Positions 8,115 to 15,941 of a stretch of DNA of 64,000 nucleotides are shown here, in pieces. Within the stretch, counting starts at the first letter, position 1. Each line of letters opens with the position of its first letter. Made by a program: the position numbers and the translations under genes. Source of the stretch: Solimonas sp041659605 (lineage in GTDB: Bacteria > Pseudomonadota > Gammaproteobacteria > Nevskiales > Nevskiaceae); the NCBI GenBank assembly GCA_041659605.1, contig JBAZXW010000003.1, positions 186,001 to 250,000 on the forward strand, read 5' to 3'. The notes under the pieces are model-generated. The model did no database searches. It had not been told where the DNA came from and saw only the letters and a program-made list of their open reading frames with translations.

Positions 8115-9402
8115 CAAGACTCGGCGATTGCTGTTGGGCGCCGCCATCGCGACGCCGATCGCCGCGATCGTCGCTGCGAAGCCGCGCGCAAAGGCCGGCG
8201 CGCACGACGACTACTTCCGCGCGCTGCAGACGGCGCTGCAGAACGCCGGGCTGTTCCGGCCGACGCTGGTGATCGACAGGGCACGCCTCGCCCACAACAT
8301 CGGCCGGCTGCAGACGCATCTGCCGAAGAACAAGCACTACCGCATCGTCGCCAAGTCGCTGCCGAGCCTGCGGCTGATCGAGACCGTGCGCGCGGCGACC
8401 GGCAGCGACCGGTTGATGGTGTTCGACCAGCCGTTTCTCAATTTCATCGGCACGCAGATGAGCGACGCGCGCGTGCTGCTCGGCAAGCCGATGCCGGTCG
8501 GCGCAGCGCAGCGTTTCTTCGCGCAGCACCGCAACGCGGCATTCGACCCGGCATCGCAGATCGAGTGGCTGGTCGACACGCCGCAGCGGCTCGCCGAGTA
8601 CCGCGATCTTGCTCAGGCGCGGCGCGGCGACGGGATGGGGCCGCTGCAGATCAACCTGGAACTCGACGTGGGCCTGCATCGCGGCGGCTTTCGCAGCGCG
8701 CAGGCGGTCGCCGAAGCAGTGCGCGAGATCGACGTCGTACAGGGCCTCGCGTTCGCGGGCTTCATGGGCTACGAGGCCCATGCGTCGAAGATCCCGGACT
8801 TTCTCGGCGGCCCGCGCGGCGCGCTGGCAAAGGCAATGGCGTACTACGCCGAGTGCGTCGACGCCGCACGGGACGCGCTGGGCGCGAAGTTCGACGCCGA
8901 CACGCTGACGCTCAACGCCGGCGGCAGTTCGACCTACCAGCTCTACGACGAGTCCGCGCCGTGCAACGAGTTGGCGATGGGCTCGGGTTTGGTGATGCCG
9001 ACCGACTTCGACAAGCCGACGCTCGCCGATCACCTGCCGGCGAGCTTCATCTCGACGCCGGTGCTCAAGGCGCTCGACCGCACCGACTTGCCGGGCCTCG
9101 AATCGATGACCGGCCTGTTCCGCACCTGGGATCCGAACACCGCGCGCGCGTTCTACCTCTACGGCGGCTACTGGCTCGCCGACACGGTGTCGCCGCCAGG
9201 CCTGCAGCGCAACGGCATCTGGGGCCACTCGACCAACCAGGACCTGCTCAACGGCTCGGTCGACGTGAAGCTCGAGGTCGGCGATCACGTGTTCCTGCGC
9301 CCGCACCAGTCAGAGTTCGTGTTCCTGCAGTTCGGGGACATCGCCGTCTACGACGACGGCAAGATCGTCGATACCTGGCCGGTGTTTCAGCCGGCGGCGT
9401 AA
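8107..9402 (+). CDS. Alanine racemase N-domain / D-threonine aldolase-like PLP protein, predicted exported
   Basis: 431 residues from a TTG at 8107 that overlaps the upstream stop, with GGGG at about 8093 as ribosome site; the frame is open further upstream but only inside the previous gene. The N-terminus TRRLLLGAAIATPIAAIVAA looks like a Tat signal. The body is fold-type III PLP (alanine racemase N-domain plus a DSD1-like C-domain). VAKSLPS contains Lys83, the probable Schiff-base lysine. The C-domain metal site, usually HxC or HxD in D-serine dehydratase and D-threonine aldolase, reads His400-Gln-Ser402 here. An export signal on a PLP enzyme is unusual. Substrate and reaction are unknown. 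Confidence 0.8.
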   Translation: MVNKTRRLLLGAAIATPIAAIVAAKPRAKAGAHDDYFRALQTALQNAGLFRPTLVIDRARLAHNIGRLQTHLPKNKHYRIVAKSLPSLRLIETVRAATGSDRLMVFDQPFLNFIGTQMSDARVLLGKPMPVGAAQRFFAQHRNAAFDPASQIEWLVDTPQRLAEYRDLAQARRGDGMGPLQINLELDVGLHRGGFRSAQAVAEAVREIDVVQGLAFAGFMGYEAHASKIPDFLGGPRGALAKAMAYYAECVDAARDALGAKFDADTLTLNAGGSSTYQLYDESAPCNELAMGSGLVMPTDFDKPTLADHLPASFISTPVLKALDRTDLPGLESMTGLFRTWDPNTARAFYLYGGYWLADTVSPPGLQRNGIWGHSTNQDLLNGSVDVKLEVGDHVFLRPHQSEFVFLQFGDIAVYDDGKIVDTWPVFQPAA

Positions 9403-9420
9403 CCGGTCATTCCGACGCCT

Positions 9421-9523
9421 CTCGATACGCCCGCGTTGCGGGCTACTCGAGGCGAACGGTGAAAGGTTCCCCGCCCATGCTTGGTCCGTTCGTGTCGAGT
9501 AGCGCCGTAGGCGCGTATCGAGA
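9421..9523. repeat. Long inverted repeat between convergent genes
   Basis: The left arm (9421-9459, beginning CTCGATACGC and containing CTACTCGA and CGAACGG) is mirrored imperfectly by the right arm (9486-9523: CCGTTCG, TCGAGTAG, GCGTATCGAG). Each arm also holds a small internal hairpin (CCCGC-gtt-GCGGG; GCGCC-gta-GGCGC). It fills the gap between the PLP gene and the anti-sigma gene and may act as a bidirectional transcription or mRNA end. There is no T-tract. Confidence 0.65.
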
Positions 9524-9537
9524 CACGAAGCCACCGC

Positions 9538-10287
9538 TCAGCTCGCCCTTTGCGCCGGCGTGACCACGATCACCGGCCCGGTCGGCTGGCCGGTCGGGGA
9601 TCCGCCGACCGGCTCGCGCGAGACCGCCAGCGCGGGCTTCTTCGGCATCGGCATGTCACGCGGCATCGGCATGTCGCCTTCGCCCTTCATCGGCAGCAGT
9701 CCGAGCGAATGCGGCTTGCCGTCCTCGCCGATCACCCACAGCTCCAGGCTTTCGCGCGCGGTATCCATCGGAAACTCGCCCATCTCGCTGACGCGGACCA
9801 GGCGCCGCTCGGGCGATAGCGTGACCAGCCACTGCGCCCGGCTGCCGCTGGGCTGCAGCAGCGCGACATAGGGCATCGGCTGCGGCACCGGCACCTCGAT
9901 GCGCACGATCTGCACCGGCGGCGGCGGCCGCTGCATCTCGCGGTACAGGCCGAAGGCGAGCACGACCGATGCGGCGGTCGCGACGGCCGACCAGGCCTGC
10001 CAGAAGCGCAGCCGCCCCGCCGGTGCTTTGCCTGTGCGCAGCGGCACGACGCGCGCACCGGACTCGATCTCGCGCTGGATCGCCGCCCACACCACCTCGC
10101 GCGGCGCGACCGGCTTGAAGCCGGACTGCAGCGCGGCGAGCCGCTGTTCCCAGTAGCGCACTTCGGCGCGCAGATCGGCACGGGTTTGGAGCAAACGTGC
10201 GAAGCGCTGGCGCGCGCGGCCGTGCAATGTACCCAGCACGTACTCGGCGGCGAGCATCTGCTTGAGCTTGGGTTGTGCGTACTTCAT
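9538..10287 (-). CDS. Anti-sigma factor, RskA-like
   Basis: 249-residue membrane anti-sigma factor. An N-terminal helical anti-sigma region (AAEYVLGTLHGRARQRFARLL, residues 13-33) resembles the ZAS/RskA class. One transmembrane segment lies at about 97-115 and an RskA-like periplasmic C-domain follows (SLELWVIGEDGKPHSLGLL). Its ATG overlaps the stop of the sigma gene (ATGA), so the two are coupled. The C-terminus carries a short Met-Pro repeat (DMPMPRDMPMPKKP) encoded by a tandem duplication. It presumably holds the ECF sigma factor at the inner membrane until a signal releases it. The signal is unknown. Confidence 0.87.
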   Translation of the reverse strand: MKYAQPKLKQMLAAEYVLGTLHGRARQRFARLLQTRADLRAEVRYWEQRLAALQSGFKPVAPREVVWAAIQREIESGARVVPLRTGKAPAGRLRFWQAWSAVATAASVVLAFGLYREMQRPPPPVQIVRIEVPVPQPMPYVALLQPSGSRAQWLVTLSPERRLVRVSEMGEFPMDTARESLELWVIGEDGKPHSLGLLPMKGEGDMPMPRDMPMPKKPALAVSREPVGGSPTGQPTGPVIVVTPAQRAS

Positions 10288-10844
10288 TCGCCCAGGCACT
10301 CCCGCAGGCGTTGCAGCCCGCGCCGCACCCAGCTCTTGATCGTCCCCAGCGGCGCGTTCATGCGCTGCGCCAGTTCCTGGTGCGTGTAGCCCTCGTAGTA
10401 GGCCAGCAGCACGCTGCGCCGCTGCTCGTCCGGCAAGCCGTCCATGCAGCGCTGCAGCCTGCCGATGCCTTCGCCTTCCACCGCCCGCGCCTCCGGGTCC
10501 GCGCCGCTGCTGTCGTCGGCGAACGCCAACGAACTGTCTTCGCCTTCCTCCGGCAGCTCGACTTCCGGCCGCTTCATGCGCAGCAGGTCGAGCGCGCGGT
10601 AGCGGGCGACCGTCATCAACCAGGTCAGTGGTGCGCCTTTGTCCGGGCTGTAGGTGTCGGCCTTCTGCCAGACCTTCAGATAACAGTCCTGCAAGGCCTC
10701 CTCGGCCCAGTCGCGACGTTGCAGGATACGCAGCAGCAGGCCGAACAGATGCGCGCTGCTGGCTTCGTAGAGCCGGCGGAACGCCGCCTGATCGCCGGCG
10801 GCGGTCGCACTCAACAGGCGCACGAGCTGTTCGGCGTCGGCCAT
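10284..10844 (-). CDS. ECF RNA polymerase sigma factor
   Basis: 186-residue ECF sigma factor. Region 2 spans about 21-91 (YEASSAHLFGLLLRILQRRDWAEEALQDCYLKVW, with the -10-binding helix) and region 4 about 129-182 (LLAYYEGYTHQELAQRMNAPLGTIKSWVRRGLQRL, helix-turn-helix). An acidic linker of about 35 residues joins them. Region 1.1 and region 3 are absent, as expected. The next gene, overlapping by 4 nt, is its probable anti-sigma factor. The sequence most resembles the SigK/RskA-controlled group. Target promoters cannot be identified from this window. Confidence 0.92.
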   Translation of the reverse strand: MADAEQLVRLLSATAAGDQAAFRRLYEASSAHLFGLLLRILQRRDWAEEALQDCYLKVWQKADTYSPDKGAPLTWLMTVARYRALDLLRMKRPEVELPEEGEDSSLAFADDSSGADPEARAVEGEGIGRLQRCMDGLPDEQRRSVLLAYYEGYTHQELAQRMNAPLGTIKSWVRRGLQRLRECLGE

Positions 10845-10903
10845 GCGGGGAAGCGTCGTGGAAAGCGTCAGTCTACTGCCTCTGGAGCGTACGGAGGGCG
10901 CCG

Positions 10904-10909
10904 TATAAT
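10904..10909 (+). promoter_or_regulatory. -10 element upstream of hemB
   Basis: A perfect TATAAT lies 31 bp before the hemB GTG start. The hexamer 17 bp upstream (TCTGGA at 10881) is a poor -35, so the promoter may depend on other contacts. It is in the gap between hemB and the divergent sigma gene. Confidence 0.5.
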
Positions 10910-10940
10910 CGGCACCCCATTGTCGGATCGGACAGCGCCC

Positions 10941-11939
10941 GTGGCCATCGGCTCATATCCCAGCACCCGCCTGCGGCGCACGCGCCAGGCCGGTTTCATC
11001 CGCGAGATGGTGCGCGAGACGCGCCTGGTGCCGGCGCAGCTGATCCAGCCGCTGTTCGTCGCCGAGGGCGCGCTGTGCGGCCCGGTCGGCGCGATGCCCG
11101 GCGTGGTCCGCCACACGCTCGATCAACTCGTGCGCGAGTGCGAGGCCTTGTACGCGCTCGGCGTGCGTTCGGTTGCACTGTTCCCGGTGACGCCGGCGGA
11201 GCGCAAGACGCCGGGCGGCGACGAGGCGCTCAATCCCGACAGCCTGATGTGCCGCTCGATCAAGGCGATCAAGCAGGTGGTCCCGGACATCGGCGTCGTC
11301 GCCGACGTCGCGCTCGACCCGTACACCAGCCACGGCCAGGACGGCGTGCTCGACGCGCATGGCTATGTCGACAACGATCCCACCTGCGAGATCCTGCGTC
11401 GCCAGGCGCTGCTGTATGCGCGCTGCGGCGTCGACATCGTCGCACCCAGCGACATGATGGACGGTCGCGTCGGCCACATCCGCCAGGTGCTGGAGCGCGA
11501 CGGCCACAAGAACACGCTGATCCTCTCGTACGCCGCCAAGTACGCATCCGCGTACTACGGCCCGTTCCGCGACGCCGTCGGTTCCTCGGCAAGCCTCGGC
11601 AAAGGCGGCAAGGAGACCTACCAGATGGACCCGGCCAACAGCGACGAGGCGCTGCGCGAAGTCGCGCTCGATCTCGCCGAGGGCGCCGACATCGTCATGG
11701 TCAAACCGGGCATGCCGTATCTCGACATCATCCGCCGCGTGAAGGATCGCTTTGGCGTGCCGGTCGCGGCCTACCAGGTGAGCGGCGAGTACAGCATGCT
11801 CAAGGCCGCCGCCGCGCACGGCTGGCTCGACGAGAAGAAGGCCGTACTCGAAGCGCTGACCTGCTTCCGCCGCGCCGGCGCGGACATGATCCTCAGCTAT
11901 CACGCCAAGGACGCCGCGCAATGGCTCAACAGCCACTGA
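10941..11939 (+). CDS. hemB: Porphobilinogen synthase (delta-aminolevulinate dehydratase)
   Basis: 332 residues from a GTG start. Condenses two 5-aminolevulinate molecules to porphobilinogen in haem and corrin synthesis. Both active-site lysines are visible: Lys200 in AAKYASAYYG and the Schiff-base Lys255 in MVKPGMPYLD. The metal loop reads DVALDPYTSHGQDG, without the cysteine triad of zinc enzymes, which places it in the magnesium-type class. The open frame extends far upstream but only through antisense of the sigma gene. The next gene starts inside the hemB 3' end (19-nt overlap), suggesting one transcript with the GST and aroE. Confidence 0.96.
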   Translation: MAIGSYPSTRLRRTRQAGFIREMVRETRLVPAQLIQPLFVAEGALCGPVGAMPGVVRHTLDQLVRECEALYALGVRSVALFPVTPAERKTPGGDEALNPDSLMCRSIKAIKQVVPDIGVVADVALDPYTSHGQDGVLDAHGYVDNDPTCEILRRQALLYARCGVDIVAPSDMMDGRVGHIRQVLERDGHKNTLILSYAAKYASAYYGPFRDAVGSSASLGKGGKETYQMDPANSDEALREVALDLAEGADIVMVKPGMPYLDIIRRVKDRFGVPVAAYQVSGEYSMLKAAAAHGWLDEKKAVLEALTCFRRAGADMILSYHAKDAAQWLNSH

Positions 11940-12634
11940 TCACGCTCTGGCAGTTCAAGCCGGCGCTGGGCCTGCCCAACGCCAGCCCGTTCTGCATGAA
12001 GGTCGAGGTGTTCCTACGCCTTGCCGGCCTGCGCTATGAGACGCGTAACGCGCTGCTGCCGACCAAGGGCCCGCTCGGCAAGCTGCCATTCGTGCAGATC
12101 GGCGACGAACGCATTCCCGATTCGAGCGCGATCGTCGAGCAACTCAGTGCGCGCTACGGTCTGACGCTCGACCGCGGCCTCGATGCACGCACGAGGGCCG
12201 AAGCGCGTGCGCTCACGCGCATGCTCGAAGAGCACACCTACTGGGGCCTGATCTACGCGCGCTGGATCGATCCCGCGCACTGGGACGCGCTGGTGGAAAC
12301 GTTCTTCGGCGACCTGCCCAAGCCGATGCGCGGATTCGTGGCGCGGCTGGCGCGCCGCAAGGTCATGCGCGATGCGCGCGGCCAGGGCCTGCTGCTGCAC
12401 GGGCGCGACGAGATCTATCGGCGCGGCGGCCAGGACATCGACGCACTCGCGGACTACCTGGGCGAGCGGCCGTTCTTCTTCGGCGACGCGCCGTGCAGCC
12501 ACGACGCGTCGGTCTATGCCTTCCTCGCCAACATGTGGGAGGCAACACTCGAAACGCCGCTCAAGCCGCTCGTGGCCCGGCACGCAAACCTCGTCGCCTA
12601 CTGTGCGCGGATGCGCGCCCACTGCTTCGCTTGA
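11921..12634 (+). CDS. Glutathione S-transferase, Fax/metaxin-like
   Basis: 237 residues; the ATG at 11921 lies within the end of hemB in another frame. An N-terminal thioredoxin-like domain begins LITLWQFKPALGLPNASPFC and contains KLPFVQIGDERIPDSSAIVEQL, the glutathione-site Pro and Ser; the cysteine in SPFCMKVE is in the position typical of the Fax (failed axon connections) group. The helical C-domain ends PLVARHANLVAYCARM. Cytosolic; possible roles are detoxification or haem-related reductive chemistry. Its substrate is unknown. It is probably co-transcribed with hemB and aroE. Confidence 0.88.
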   Translation: MAQQPLITLWQFKPALGLPNASPFCMKVEVFLRLAGLRYETRNALLPTKGPLGKLPFVQIGDERIPDSSAIVEQLSARYGLTLDRGLDARTRAEARALTRMLEEHTYWGLIYARWIDPAHWDALVETFFGDLPKPMRGFVARLARRKVMRDARGQGLLLHGRDEIYRRGGQDIDALADYLGERPFFFGDAPCSHDASVYAFLANMWEATLETPLKPLVARHANLVAYCARMRAHCFA

Positions 12635-12642
12635 TCAATAAG

Positions 12643-13452
12643 ATGGATCGCTACGCCGTCATCGGCCACCCGGTCGCGCACAGCAAGTCGCCGCGCATGC
12701 ACGCGCAGTTCGCGCGCCAGACCGGCCAGGCGCTGAGCTACGACGCCGTCGAGGTCGAGCCGGAAGTGCTGCCGGCCGCGTTGCAGGCGCTGCACGAACA
12801 GGGCTATCGCGGACTCAACGTCACGCTGCCGCACAAGCTCGCGGTGATGGCGCTGTGCGAAGCGATCTGCGCGCGCGCGCAGATCGCCGGCGCGGTCAAT
12901 ACGCTGGTCCGCACCGATACCGGCTGGCGCGGCGACAACACCGACGGCGAGGGCTTCATCCGCGATCTGCACCGCCTCGAATTCGGGGTCGCCAACCGGC
13001 GCGTGCTGGTGCTCGGCGCCGGCGGCGCCGTGCGCGGCATCCTCGAGCCGCTGCTGCGCGAGCGGCCGGCCGAACTGGTCGTCTCCAACCGCAATCCGTG
13101 GAAACCGGAGACACTCGCCGAGCAGTTCAAGGACATCGGCCCGATCACACCGCGCACGCACCTGTCGCTCAAAGGCGACCGCTACGACCTGATCGTCAAC
13201 GGCACCTCGGCCGGTCACAGCGGCGAGATGATCGCGCTGCCCGGCCAGTTGCTCGCCGAAGGCGGCGAATGCTACGACCTGTCCTACGGCAAGGCCTTCG
13301 CGCCGTTCCAGGCCTGGGCCGAATCGCAGGGCGCCGCGCGCATCGCTGATGGCCTGGGCATGCTGGTCGAACAGGGCGCGGCCGCGTTCGAGATCTGGCG
13401 CGGTGTGCGGCCGGAAACTGCGGCGGTCGTCGAGATGCTGCGCGCCGGCTGA
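12643..13452 (+). CDS. aroE: Shikimate dehydrogenase (NADP+)
   Basis: 269 residues. Reduces 3-dehydroshikimate to shikimate in aromatic amino-acid synthesis. The N-terminal substrate domain has NVTLPHK with catalytic Lys65 and GDNTDGEGF with Asp101; the SKSP motif at 14-17 binds the substrate carboxylate. The nucleotide-binding glycine loop GAGGA is at 125-129, and NRNPWK after the second strand fits NADP specificity (basic residue after Asn). The start at 12643 is 8 nt after the GST stop. The longer open frame is antisense or out-of-frame GST sequence. Confidence 0.96.
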   Translation: MDRYAVIGHPVAHSKSPRMHAQFARQTGQALSYDAVEVEPEVLPAALQALHEQGYRGLNVTLPHKLAVMALCEAICARAQIAGAVNTLVRTDTGWRGDNTDGEGFIRDLHRLEFGVANRRVLVLGAGGAVRGILEPLLRERPAELVVSNRNPWKPETLAEQFKDIGPITPRTHLSLKGDRYDLIVNGTSAGHSGEMIALPGQLLAEGGECYDLSYGKAFAPFQAWAESQGAARIADGLGMLVEQGAAAFEIWRGVRPETAAVVEMLRAG

Positions 13453-13517
13453 CCGGTCGTCCGGACCGGCCGTCCGTGACCATCGGTCCGCCCCGGTTGC
13501 GGGGCGACACTGTTCAG

Positions 13518-14891
13518 ATGCACGCCTTGTCGAATCGGCCCGATTTCCGCTTGCTCGCACAACTGCGTCGACTGGACCGGTTAGCCGTGTTCGCGGCGAT
13601 GGTCACCGCCTGCACGGTCATTGCGCTGTGGTTGATACCGGCACTTCGTCCCCTGGCGCCGGCCGGCTGGTCGCTGATGAAGTTCAACACCGCCGCCGGC
13701 CTGCTGCTGGCCGCGGTCAGCGCATGGCTGCAAGTGCCGGAATCCGGCGTACGCAGACTGCTTGCCGGCCGGATCACCGCAGCCGCGGTTCTGCTGCTCG
13801 CCAGCGCTACGGCCACGCAGTGGTGGTGGGGCTTCGACCTCGGCATCGACCAGGGACTCGTCGCCGACAGTTCGCCGTCCTACCCCGGGCGCATGTCGCA
13901 GCAAACCACCGTCGGTTTCGTGCTGGTCGGCTCCACCCTGTTGTGCCTGCGTTCCGAGAAGGGGCTCTGCGGAACGGCTTCGGACATCCTCGCGATCCTG
14001 ACGCTGGGGTTGGTGCTGGCCGTCGCGGCGGGATACCTCTACGACGCCACCGGACTCTACGGCAGCGATCGCCTGACGCGGATGTCGCCGCAGACGCTCG
14101 CCGGCTTCGCCTGCCTGGCCTTCGTGTTATCGGTCCGCCGCGCCCGGCAAGGCTATACCGACGTGCTGGTCGGCATCGGCATCGGCAGCCGCATTGCGCG
14201 CCTGTTGCTACCGATCGGCGTCGCCGTGCCGATGCTGATCGCCATCGGCCAGCGATTCATAGTCACGCACGAATGGCTGGGCGTGTCCTATGCCTCGGCG
14301 CTGCGCACGACTGCCGTGTCGATGTTCGTCCTGCTGATCGTGATCTGGATGGCCCGGCGCATCAACGAACTCGAAACCGAACTGCGCCAGGCTTCCCTGA
14401 CCGACGAGCTCACCGGCGTGCACAACCGGCGCGGCTTCCTGCTCCTGGCCGAACAGGCACTGCTGGGCGCGCGCCGCGACGACCATCCGGCGATGCTGTA
14501 CTTCGTCGACATCGACGGCCTCAAGGCCGTGAACGACCGCCAGGGGCACGAGGCCGGCTCGATACTGATTCGCGCCGTCGCCGAGTTGCTGCGTTCCGAG
14601 TTCCGCGAAGGCGACATCATCGGTCGCATCGGCGGCGACGAATTCTGCGCCCTCGCGCTGGAACAGCGCGCGGCCCCCCAGGCCACGATCGAGCGGCTGC
14701 TCGAACGCGCGAGCAGACTGCGCGAGCAGAAAGGGCTGCCCTTCGACGTCAGCTTCAGCATCGGCGCCGCGCCGATCGATCCGCGCGAGCCGCGTGCGCT
14801 GGAAGCGGCCATGCAGCTGGCGGACCAGCGCATGTACGAGATCAAGCGGAAGCGTCCGCGCAATGACGCCTCGGGCCGTTCCGCCGCGTGA
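13518..14891 (+). CDS. Membrane diguanylate cyclase (GGDEF)
   Basis: 457 residues from the ATG at 13518; a GTG at 13476 is an alternative. The N-terminal two-thirds is a polytopic membrane region (several hydrophobic helices between about 20 and 285, e.g. LAVFAAMVTACTVIALWLIPAL and VLLIVIWMARR). The C-terminal GGDEF domain is intact: GGDEF at 372-376 with an allosteric I-site R363-E-G-D366 five residues before it, and LTDELTGVHNRRGF at its start. It should make cyclic di-GMP and be product-inhibited. The membrane part is an unrecognised sensor. It follows aroE by 65 bp with no evident functional link. Confidence 0.9.
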   Translation: MHALSNRPDFRLLAQLRRLDRLAVFAAMVTACTVIALWLIPALRPLAPAGWSLMKFNTAAGLLLAAVSAWLQVPESGVRRLLAGRITAAAVLLLASATATQWWWGFDLGIDQGLVADSSPSYPGRMSQQTTVGFVLVGSTLLCLRSEKGLCGTASDILAILTLGLVLAVAAGYLYDATGLYGSDRLTRMSPQTLAGFACLAFVLSVRRARQGYTDVLVGIGIGSRIARLLLPIGVAVPMLIAIGQRFIVTHEWLGVSYASALRTTAVSMFVLLIVIWMARRINELETELRQASLTDELTGVHNRRGFLLLAEQALLGARRDDHPAMLYFVDIDGLKAVNDRQGHEAGSILIRAVAELLRSEFREGDIIGRIGGDEFCALALEQRAAPQATIERLLERASRLREQKGLPFDVSFSIGAAPIDPREPRALEAAMQLADQRMYEIKRKRPRNDASGRSAA

Positions 14892-14903
14892 CGCGAAGCG
14901 GCC

Positions 14904-15881
14904 TCAGCAGTCGCCGCCGCTGTTGTAGAGATCCTGCATCTGCGCCGAGGTCAGGCTGGCCGATCCGCCGTTGGAGAACTGGATCGTCGCGCCGCCGGTG
15001 CCGCTGACGGTCACGAGCACCGAATCGCCGCCCGAGGTGAAGCGCAGCCGGCCGCCATCGGGATAGCCCTGATCGCTAAAGGTGATGACGTTCAGGGTCT
15101 CGACGCGCACCTCGCCGCCGCTGCATTCGCTCGTGCTGTACCAGTACGGGCCATCGATGCTGAAAACGCCGTTGCCGTCGATCGTCACCATCGTGTCGTC
15201 GGCGTTCCGGCCAACCTCCACTTCGCCGCTGCGGCCGTCGCTGTCCTCGAACTCGATATCGAACAATTCACGCGCCTCGTCGTCGCCGCCCGCGAGCCGA
15301 TATTCGGACAGGCCGCGGAACGCCGTCTGGTAGTAGTAACTGGGCGACGTGCTGTCGTAGCGGCTGAGCGTAACGAACGGATCGCCGTCCAGGCCGGCGA
15401 GAACGTAGTCGTAGCCATCGCTGGACGACCCCACTTCGGTCGCCCCGTCGTAGAGGTCGTAGCCGTCCTCGAAGTCGGTGCGGCAGTTGCTGTACCAGGA
15501 GTTCGTGATGTCGACCGCGCGCGTGACCGGGAAGTGCTCGAAGCTGCGCGTCCCACTGCTGTCCTCGACGTCGACGAAGCCATCGGTGTTGTCGCAGCCG
15601 AAGGTTTCCACGGTCTTGGCAAGGGCCGTGCGCCGCGACAGGCGGGCCACGCGCGCCTTGCCCATCCGCACCTTGCCGATCGCCGCCGCCTTGCCCACCG
15701 GCACCTCGCCGTCGCCGATGCCGACGAAGTCGTTGATGTTGCCCAGCTCGCGGATGACGTCCTGCTCGCTGCTCAGGGGTACCGCATCGTCGTCCGGGGG
15801 CGGCCCGAATTGTCCATCGCCACCGCCGCAGGCAGCGACGAACAGTGCACTCACCACAGCCACGCGCGAGAAGAGTTTCAT
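14904..15881 (-). CDS. Putative secreted lipoprotein, unknown function
   Basis: 325 residues. A signal peptide with lipobox FVAAC (Cys19) is followed by a Gly/Asp/Pro-rich spacer. A basic stretch, KVRMGKARVARLSRRTALAK (residues about 70-90), precedes an acidic, Tyr/Ser/Asp-rich body with many short beta-prone segments (YDYVLAGLDGDPFVTLSRYD). Paired cysteines occur, including a C-terminal GGDC. No known domain is recognised. Its acidic, repetitive character suggests an extracytoplasmic beta-structured protein. It ends the long minus-strand run, 60 bp after the M20 peptidase gene. Confidence 0.75.
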   Translation of the reverse strand: MKLFSRVAVVSALFVAACGGGDGQFGPPPDDDAVPLSSEQDVIRELGNINDFVGIGDGEVPVGKAAAIGKVRMGKARVARLSRRTALAKTVETFGCDNTDGFVDVEDSSGTRSFEHFPVTRAVDITNSWYSNCRTDFEDGYDLYDGATEVGSSSDGYDYVLAGLDGDPFVTLSRYDSTSPSYYYQTAFRGLSEYRLAGGDDEARELFDIEFEDSDGRSGEVEVGRNADDTMVTIDGNGVFSIDGPYWYSTSECSGGEVRVETLNVITFSDQGYPDGGRLRFTSGGDSVLVTVSGTGGATIQFSNGGSASLTSAQMQDLYNSGGDC

Positions 15882-15941
15882 AGTTGCCTATCCTTGCCTT
15901 GCTTGCCTTGCCGCACGCTGACTGCGCGCATCGCCTGAATC

